A stretch of 64,000 nucleotides of DNA, from contig JANXXU010000045.1 of the NCBI GenBank assembly GCA_025350465.1, positions 45,749 through 109,748 of the forward strand. Reading direction: 5' to 3'. The notes under the pieces are model-generated. The model had not been told where the DNA came from, did not search any database, and worked only from the letters and a program-made list of their open reading frames with translations. Positions 58,600-64,000 of this stretch are shown piece by piece. The position numbers and the translations under genes are program-made. How positions within the stretch are numbered: the first letter of the stretch is position 1; each line of letters starts with the position of its first letter. This DNA comes from Alphaproteobacteria bacterium. GTDB lineage: Bacteria; Pseudomonadota; Alphaproteobacteria; Micropepsales; Micropepsaceae.

Positions 58600-59301
58600 T
58601 TGTCACGCGCGCAACGGTTGCTTGATTTGATCCAGCTGCTGCGCCGCCACCGGCATCCGGTGAGCGGGGCGGCGCTGGCGCTCGAGCTTGGCGTGTCGCT
58701 GCGCACGCTTTATCGCGACGTCGAGACGCTCAACGCGCAAGGCGCCTCGATCGACGGGGAGCCCGGCGTCGGTTATCTGCTGCGGCCCGGCTTCATGCTG
58801 CCGCCGCTGATGTTTTCCGAAGACGAAATCGAGGCCCTGGTGCTCGGCTCGCGCTGGGTGTCGGAGCGCGGCGACGCGCCGCTCGGCGCTGCGGCGCGCA
58901 ACGCGCTCGCCAAGATCGCCGCGGTACTGCCCAACGATTTGAAGGAAGGGCTCGACGCCACAACGCTCATCGTGCCGCGCAAAGCGCAACCCGCAGGCGA
59001 CGCCGAACTGACCACGATCCGCCATGCCATTCGCGCCGAGCGAAAACTGCGCATCCGCTATGCCGACGGCGACGGCGTGGAAACGCGGCGCACGATCTGG
59101 CCGTTCGCAGTCGGCTTCTTCGAGCGCGCGCGCGTCGTCGTCGCCTGGTGCGAGATGCGCACCGCCTTCCGGCACTTCCGAACCGACCGCATCGCCGCCT
59201 TGACCTTGAGCGAGACGCGCTATCCGCGCCGGCGGCTGGTGCTGATGAAGGAATGGCGCGAGGTGCAAGGCATCGCACTGGACAAGAAAGACCGACACTA
59301 A
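58600..59301 (+). CDS. YafY-type WYL-domain transcriptional regulator
   Basis: The product is 233 residues. An HTH_11 domain is at the N-terminus (LSRAQRLLDLIQLLRRHRHP, then ALELGVSLRTLYRDVETL), and a WYL domain follows (about 125-200: IRYADGDGVETRRTIWPFAVG, VVVAWCEMR). The family norm MSRA-RLLDLIQ shows that the start is the TTG at 58600, with AAGGGA upstream; the open frame extends further back across the island boundary without support. It probably controls the downstream VOC gene (92 bases away). Confidence 0.87.
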   Translation: MSRAQRLLDLIQLLRRHRHPVSGAALALELGVSLRTLYRDVETLNAQGASIDGEPGVGYLLRPGFMLPPLMFSEDEIEALVLGSRWVSERGDAPLGAAARNALAKIAAVLPNDLKEGLDATTLIVPRKAQPAGDAELTTIRHAIRAERKLRIRYADGDGVETRRTIWPFAVGFFERARVVVAWCEMRTAFRHFRTDRIAALTLSETRYPRRRLVLMKEWREVQGIALDKKDRH

Positions 59302-59393
59302 ACGTTGCTGACAAAAATTGTCAGCTGACGCGCGTATGGTGCATCCGGCCCAACGCATTTCGGTTGGGCCCGACCGAGCGAGGAGAAAATCAG

Positions 59394-59759
59394 ATGACCG
59401 ATCCAAATTTCGTGCTGCTTTATGTCGACAACCCGCAAGGCAGCGCGGTGTTCTATTCCGACCTCTTGGGCCGCAAGCCACTCGAGGCGTCGCGCAACTT
59501 CGCAATGTTTGCGATGAACTCGTGCGTGATGCTGGGTCTGTGGGCGCGCGACGACGTCGAACCGAAGGCGACGCACCCGGGCGGGCAGGAAATCGCCTTC
59601 ACCGTCGCCAACGAAGACGAGGTGAATGCGATGCACGACGACTGGTGCAAGCGCGGCATGACGATCGCGCAGGAGCCGACGAAAATGGACTTCGGCCACA
59701 CCTTCGTGGCGCTCGATCCCGACGGCCACCGCCTGCGCGTCTTCGCACCGGCGGCGTGA
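59394..59759 (+). CDS. VOC superfamily (glyoxalase/PhnB-like) protein
   Basis: The product is 121 residues, one VOC domain: MTDPNFVLLYVDNPQGSAVF near the start, YSDLLGRKPLEASRNFAMF, and FVALDPDGHRLRVFAPA at the end. Metal ligands are less clear than in glyoxalase I. Start 59394 has AGGAG upstream. It lies after the WYL regulator gene, as is typical for YafY-VOC pairs. Substrate unknown. Confidence 0.87.
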   Translation: MTDPNFVLLYVDNPQGSAVFYSDLLGRKPLEASRNFAMFAMNSCVMLGLWARDDVEPKATHPGGQEIAFTVANEDEVNAMHDDWCKRGMTIAQEPTKMDFGHTFVALDPDGHRLRVFAPAA

Positions 59760-59826
59760 GGCGCTTCCGTCGCGGGTGCGCAGTTCATGCCGCGCGCTCC
59801 ACTGGGACGGGCGGCATCTCCGATTG

Positions 59827-60672
59827 TTACACCCAGCGTTCGCGTGGATTGCGAAACGTGCGCGCGATGTAGTCGGCAACTTTCTGCCACGGCCCGGGGG
59901 AAGGCCAGTTCACGCCGGTCGGAGGAAAGTAGTTGCCGTGGCCGTAATGCGGGTTCGAATCGTCAGGAATCTGCGACGGATGGATCGAGTCGGGTGGCGA
60001 CGGCAGCGGCCCCTCGCGCCCGAGAGCCGCGGTTAGAAGAGCGTGATCGTCATGCAACAGATCGGCAAACACGTCGCCAGCCGGATAAGCGAGTTTCAAA
60101 ACCATGTCCCAATGCGAGGCGAGGGTCGCGGCGCCGCCGGCGCTTTGAGCCGTGGAGGCATATTGCGCCGTCAGGCAATCGCGATTGACGGCGCCAGCCG
60201 TGAGGCAAATTCCGCGCACCTTGCGGTTCAAGTTTTTTGCCGCCTCGAGGACCAACCGGCCGCCCAGACTATGCGAGACAAAGGAAATGCTGCGCGCTGT
60301 GTCGAGTTCGCGGTTGCAAAAATCCGCCAAATATTTCCCACACTTTATCGCAGTGTCGCCTTCGAATGGGTAGTTGATCGCTGGGATCCAGAAATCGCCC
60401 GGCCATAAGATGCCAATAAACGCCTCCGATTCGTTTAGCCCAATTGCGTCAGCCAAACGTCCCAAGGAGCGAATACCCTGGGCTTGAGACACATTGAAGC
60501 CGTGTGCCGCGAGAAGTAGGTCCTTTCCACGCCAGCGAGACGCCAACGCTGCCGGCGTAATTGAGAGCGTGAGCTGTGACGGCCATTCGCCCTCGTGCTC
60601 GCATTCAAAAAGCTCGGCGCCCTTAACCGAACCACCGGCGGGGTGCGTGCGGAACGAGACGAAGAGAGTCAT
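59827..60672 (-). CDS. Alpha/beta hydrolase (DUF900/esterase-like)
   Basis: The product is 281 residues. The nucleophile elbow SHSLGG places Ser135, and LAAHGFNVSQAQGI near residue 55 is the strand/HG oxyanion region of DUF900-like esterases. The probable catalytic His lies in DDSNPHYGHGNYFPP. No signal peptide. It begins 4 bases after the stop of the membrane protein gene at 60677-61375, so the two are co-expressed. Substrate unknown. Confidence 0.8.
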   Translation of the reverse strand: MTLFVSFRTHPAGGSVKGAELFECEHEGEWPSQLTLSITPAALASRWRGKDLLLAAHGFNVSQAQGIRSLGRLADAIGLNESEAFIGILWPGDFWIPAINYPFEGDTAIKCGKYLADFCNRELDTARSISFVSHSLGGRLVLEAAKNLNRKVRGICLTAGAVNRDCLTAQYASTAQSAGGAATLASHWDMVLKLAYPAGDVFADLLHDDHALLTAALGREGPLPSPPDSIHPSQIPDDSNPHYGHGNYFPPTGVNWPSPGPWQKVADYIARTFRNPRERWV

Positions 60673-60676
60673 CGCA

Positions 60677-61375
60677 TCAACCGCCCGCGGCTTTCAATGC
60701 TTTGGAAGCCGTCTGTAAAGATGTCGCCAGGTCTTTGGCGATCGGCGCAAGGGGTACGGACACCGTACCGATAACGACGGCGAGCCAAAACTTGGTCGAG
60801 ACAAACAGGTACATGCCGCTTTGTTTCTCGTCGTAAAACATTGTTGCGCCGGCAATGACGGCCAGAATAACCGCGACGAGAGCGGCGAGCGCCTTTGAGG
60901 CGTTGCGGTATTGTTGGTCAGCGCGCTCCAACGCCGCGTCGATTGCCGCCTCGATCGCCGCATCGAAGCGCCCAAATTGCTCGACGTCAGTTTGCTGCAA
61001 CGCCACGCCGCTTTGGATGCGCTGAACCACTTGGGTGAAGCCAGCGGTGTCGACGCGCGCGGCTGCTGCAAGCTTTGGTGCGTTTTCTACCGACAACCCG
61101 AGGCGAATGGGAGCTTTGGCTTTCGCCTTTTGATCATCCTTTGGGACGCCATTGATCCAGTGCGAGCGCAACGTCTCGGCCCACTCCTCGCCGATAGCAG
61201 CTCGCAACGCTTCTGCGTAGGGCGATAGAGCGCGTTGAATGTGCGTGAACCCGACATTCGATACGCCGCCCCAGAAGAGCTTCGTCGTGTCGACGAGGCC
61301 CGACGCAGCCAGCCCAAGCGCGGCCGCCCCTCCCAATGCGTCTAAGACATATGTCAAACTGGATGGATCAGGCAT
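60677..61375 (-). CDS. Membrane protein paired with hydrolase
   Basis: The product is 232 residues. The N-terminus has a hydrophobic stretch (about 11-25), a large soluble middle (residues 40-160, with helices ENAPKLAAAARVDTAG and FDAAIEAAIDAALERADQQY), and two transmembrane segments near the C-terminus (about 162-178 and 186-205). No family recognised. It may hold the hydrolase at the membrane or act as a sensor or pore. It is the first gene of a two-gene operon. Confidence 0.65.
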   Translation of the reverse strand: MPDPSSLTYVLDALGGAAALGLAASGLVDTTKLFWGGVSNVGFTHIQRALSPYAEALRAAIGEEWAETLRSHWINGVPKDDQKAKAKAPIRLGLSVENAPKLAAAARVDTAGFTQVVQRIQSGVALQQTDVEQFGRFDAAIEAAIDAALERADQQYRNASKALAALVAVILAVIAGATMFYDEKQSGMYLFVSTKFWLAVVIGTVSVPLAPIAKDLATSLQTASKALKAAGG

Positions 61376-61805
61376 CGTTCGTCCCCTTTGATCGTGGCAT
61401 AGGCAGGCGAAACCTCGGCCGCCTGATCAACAAAAGACGGCCATCGATGCGCCTTCAAGCACGACTTTCTTCGGATTTTCCAATACTGACCTTATCCTTT
61501 GCTTTCTAGTCGAACAATAGCCGTTGATAGACCAACGGGGCGCCTTCATCTTCCAAGAGCAGCAAGACGCCTCTCGCCCGTCCAAACGAAACTATCTACA
61601 CGACCGCCATATCGTTGGCTCTCTCTGATCGGGCTGCTGGCAGGCGAGACCGATCATGACGAACCAGGAAGGACGCACGCAACCGTTGCGGGTGGCTTTT
61701 CAACAAGCTCGCGCGCGTCGCGGCGCAGACAGGGGCAGCGAGTTGAGGCAAAGTCGACTCGAACGGCGCGCGATATTCGCGGCTGCCCTTTGGGAGACGC
61801 AATCA
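61376..61805. other. 430-base intergenic region
   Basis: It holds the promoters of two divergent genes. An open frame from 61656 runs into the downstream gene but lacks coding features before 61806. No repeat, RNA or regulatory element was recognised. Confidence 0.4.
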
Positions 61806-62714
61806 ATGCTTCGAGCGATACTCACAGGCCTTAGCGCGCTGGCTCTGGGGCTAGGTACAGTTCAAACCGCCGCGGCCGAAACGGTGCGCGATGCCGACCA
61901 TAATTTTAAGATCACGGTGCCGACCGGCTGGGCGTCCGAAAAGAATCCAACCGAAGAAATCCGCCTCGTGATGGCATCGTCGAAGCGCGAGCAAACCGGC
62001 GGCAATTGCAACGTCGTCACCGAAGCGCATCCGCCGAGCAAGGCCCTGTCGCCGGCGCAAATCGAAACCGAGCTCGACGCGCAGCTCAACGACGCCGCAT
62101 GGGCCGCGATGTTCAAGGCCATCATCTTCATCGACAACGTGGTGGTCGAGAAGTCCGGATCGGAGCAAATGAACGGGCGCAAGGCCTACTACGTCGTCGC
62201 CACGTTCAGTTCGGTGTCGCCGGGCGCGCCGTTGCGTCAATTGAAGCTCAAGCAATATTTGCATGCGATACCAGGCGAGATATTCTTCATCACATGCTCC
62301 GCGTCGCAGGACGCCTATGCGCAGGAAGAAGACGCCTTCAAGAGCGTGTTCAACTCATTCGCGCCGCTCAACGATGCCGTCGCTTCGGCGGAGCCGAAAG
62401 GCGTGCCTTCACTCACGCTCTACGCGCGTGCGAATTTCGGAGGGCTCAGCCGCGTTGTGACCCAAAACACACCGGACATGGCGGCCTTCGGCTGGCGTGA
62501 CCCGGCTGCGAGCATGAGCGTCGGCGGCGCCGACCTCTGGCAAGTTTGCAACGGCGCGAACTACACCGGACGCTGCCGCGTCGTTGCGAACGCCCTGCAC
62601 GAGAACATCGCCGTCACCTCCGCGCGCCGCTTGTCGCCCGCGCAAAGCAACTTCACGCTAATGCTGCAGGCGGGTGGTGCACAAGGCGCGGGCGCTACGG
62701 TGCGCGGGCACTAA
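61806..62714 (+). CDS. Secreted protein with C-terminal beta/gamma-crystallin domain
   Basis: The product is 302 residues with a signal peptide (1-24). The N-terminal part (about 25-190) is a beta-rich domain of unknown family (HNFKITVPTGWASE... FKSVFNSFAPL), similar in style to PsbP/DUF1795-type modules. A beta/gamma-crystallin-like domain follows (about 201-276: LTLYARANFGGLSRVV, LWQVCNGANYTGRCRVV). The same domain ends the CVNH protein at 15.1 kb. Start 61806 was chosen because it begins at the signal peptide, although the ribosome-binding site is weak (GGGAGACG). Confidence 0.78.
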   Translation: MLRAILTGLSALALGLGTVQTAAAETVRDADHNFKITVPTGWASEKNPTEEIRLVMASSKREQTGGNCNVVTEAHPPSKALSPAQIETELDAQLNDAAWAAMFKAIIFIDNVVVEKSGSEQMNGRKAYYVVATFSSVSPGAPLRQLKLKQYLHAIPGEIFFITCSASQDAYAQEEDAFKSVFNSFAPLNDAVASAEPKGVPSLTLYARANFGGLSRVVTQNTPDMAAFGWRDPAASMSVGGADLWQVCNGANYTGRCRVVANALHENIAVTSARRLSPAQSNFTLMLQAGGAQGAGATVRGH

Positions 62715-62770
62715 TATCGGGAGCGGCAACTGTCGCGCTTCCTTCGCCAGACATGGGAGGCGCGTTGGCC

Positions 62771-63244
62771 CTAAGCTTCTCCGCGGCGAGCGAAGCCATC
62801 GCCGACCCAGAGCGTCGCGAGCAGCAGCAGCCAAACGAAGAGTGGCGGCGCGAGGGCGTGGAGCAAGTAACTCCACATCCAATTGTCGACGAGGAGCGTG
62901 TGGCGGCGCTCGTAGGCCGTGCGCTCGGCCTCGACCCATTGGAGGAAGGCGCGGGCGGCGTTGTCGGCGACCTGGCCTTCGCTCACCTGATGAAAGGCGC
63001 GGCAGTTGGTACCTTCGATGGAGGTTCTGGCACGATGGTACTGGGCCACCGCTTCGTAGCGCACGATTTCGGGCCGCATGTTCGAAGCAGCGCGAAAATT
63101 ATAGCGGCAATAATCGTAGAGCTGGGTCACCGTCACCGGCAGCAGGAAGCGCGGCACGCGGCCCCACGCGTCATAGGCGACAAAGGTGACCCAAGCGAGC
63201 GTCGCCAGAAGCAAAAGGCGAAAGAGCCCGCGACGCATATTCAT
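62771..63244 (-). CDS. Membrane protein with two transmembrane helices
   Basis: The product is 157 residues: an N-terminal helix (about 5-24, LLLLATLAWVTFVAYDAWG), a periplasmic-looking middle with two Cys residues (DYCRYNF, GTNCRAF), and a C-terminal helix (LHALAPPLFVWLLLLATLWV). No family recognised. Start 63244 has GGGGGAG about 8 bases upstream. It is convergent with the crystallin-domain gene. Confidence 0.65.
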   Translation of the reverse strand: MNMRRGLFRLLLLATLAWVTFVAYDAWGRVPRFLLPVTVTQLYDYCRYNFRAASNMRPEIVRYEAVAQYHRARTSIEGTNCRAFHQVSEGQVADNAARAFLQWVEAERTAYERRHTLLVDNWMWSYLLHALAPPLFVWLLLLATLWVGDGFARRGEA

Positions 63245-63469
63245 GTAACGGCTCCCCCTGCCCGCCCGCGACCCTAAGACGGGCTTTGAGACTTTGACGA
63301 ACAGACGCCGTACTGAAACCGGCAATTAGAGTGCGCCGGACGGCAAGCACAGTTCAAGGCAAATGAGAGGCGCGCCTTGTCCCTCGCAACGCCGGCTGCT
63401 TGAAAAGCTCGGCACTTTCGATCTGAATCGGCGCGCGGCGCGACTCGGGCCTGAAGATCGATAACGCAC

Positions 63470-64000
63470 ATGAGCGAACGACAAGAATCAGCGTCGGACG
63501 CCGCATCCGGCGAACCCACAAGTGTCGACGTCCCGCTTGCGGCAGTCGTACGCCAGATCAAACGAGACCTTTTCGACAAAGAGGTTCAGAGCGCGGCGAC
63601 CTATTCTTATCTCTGGATGGCGGACCAGATGGGTCACATCGTGCTCGGCCTCATCGTGGTTTTCGCGCTCACCTGGGTTTTGGCCCTGGCGCAATGGATA
63701 TGGGCGTTCGCGAATTGGCCTTGGGCGCCGCCAGCGGCCGGTTGCATCATCGTCGCGATTTGGGAAATTCGAGCGTATCGCGCCTTTGCGGTGAAATGGA
63801 CCAAACTCTTCCGCTCCGACAACGGCATGCTCGCATGGAATGCGCTGACAGCCACGATCTACATGGTCATCGGCGTTGTGCTGGGCTTTGCTTGGCAGCA
63901 GCAGGCCGCGCTCGCAGCAACGGTGACGCTGGTGTCGGCGATCGCCGCACTGGCGCTCGGCGGACCTTGGGTTCGCCAGAAGATCGTCTGGCAGAAGGCC
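63470..64000 (+). CDS. Membrane protein, 3'-truncated by window end
   Basis: The frame is open from ATG 63470 to the last base; 177 codons are visible. It begins with a polar N-terminus (MSERQESASDAASGEPTSV) and then several hydrophobic helices (HIVLGLIVVFALTWVLALA, PPAAGCIIVAIWEI, YMVIGVVLGFAW, ATVTLVSAIAALALG). No family recognised. It ends beyond the window. Confidence 0.65.
   Translation, partial: MSERQESASDAASGEPTSVDVPLAAVVRQIKRDLFDKEVQSAATYSYLWMADQMGHIVLGLIVVFALTWVLALAQWIWAFANWPWAPPAAGCIIVAIWEIRAYRAFAVKWTKLFRSDNGMLAWNALTATIYMVIGVVLGFAWQQQAALAATVTLVSAIAALALGGPWVRQKIVWQKA

Noticed and set aside
1..64000. rRNA genes, riboswitches and replication origins
   Set aside because: No conserved rRNA segments, riboswitch aptamer cores or DnaA-box clusters were recognised by eye in this window.

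Overview
This window looks like chromosomal DNA of a free-living, high-GC alphaproteobacterium. The evidence is the strong GC bias at third codon positions, a Ros/MucR-type zinc-finger regulator, many secreted or envelope proteins with Gram-negative signal peptides (OmpA-type porin, autotransporter, RND efflux), and a remnant of an alphaproteobacterial IS1-type transposase. Genus and species cannot be told from the sequence. Most of the window is ordinary accessory metabolism and envelope biology, organised as single genes or short operons.

Layout. 1-13.5 kb: the end of a penicillin-binding-protein-like serine hydrolase, small membrane proteins, a retropepsin-like aspartyl protease, a von Willebrand factor A protein with three tandem discoidin-like domains, a TetR/hydrolase divergent pair, an OmpA-like porin, an aldo/keto reductase and a GNAT acetyltransferase pair. 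Two hydrophobic paralogues of unknown function lie at 1.5 and 12.4 kb. 13.5-14.2 kb: a GIY-YIG nuclease gene bracketed by two copies of a roughly 105 bp palindrome-ended repeat. 14.2-22 kb: dienelactone hydrolase, a cyanovirin-N/beta-gamma-crystallin secreted protein, and a CusAB copper/silver efflux operon with two small metal-related partners. 22-28.7 kb: small enzymes and regulators (ASCH, VOC, monooxygenase, methyltransferase, GrpB, PNPOx-like) and an autotransporter. 29-32 kb: an NrtS-like protein and a nickel/cobalt resistance cluster (CsoR/InrS-like repressor with a recognisable operator, RcnA, CDF exporter). 32-47 kb: AraC regulator with FAD oxidoreductase, CoA-transferase, DUF1329 and DUF4253 proteins, a TetR pair with two clear operators, a frameshifted SPFH protein, a PDZ aspartyl protease and MucR. 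47-52.4 kb: kinase and PEP-mutase-like pair, and an ECF sigma/anti-sigma/metallophosphoesterase/cupredoxin operon divergent from a cytochrome b561; both divergent promoters share one ECF-type consensus. 53.5-64 kb: amidase, membrane protein, a small mobile island, a WYL regulator, a hydrolase/membrane-protein pair and a second beta-gamma-crystallin protein.

The most unusual region is the island at about 55.69-58.56 kb. It is bounded by 13 bp direct repeats and inverted IS1-like end sequences. It holds a truncated IS1-type transposase, an XRE-HTH/ImmA-IrrE metalloprotease gene tightly coupled to a partner of unknown function (a toxin-antitoxin-like layout), a histone-H1-like small protein, and a class II tRNA whose body looks like tRNA-Leu but whose anticodon reads GUC (Asp). 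The tRNA folds well and has a plausible promoter. If it is expressed and charged with leucine it would put Leu at Asp codons. This is the best candidate for undescribed biology here.

Other items worth attention: two TetR operators spaced exactly 50 bp apart at 40 kb; the matched ECF promoters at 51.6 kb; the GIY-YIG/repeat unit; the CVNH-(GQG)n-CVNH-CVNH-crystallin architecture; a MucR lacking one zinc ligand; and the SPFH frameshift.
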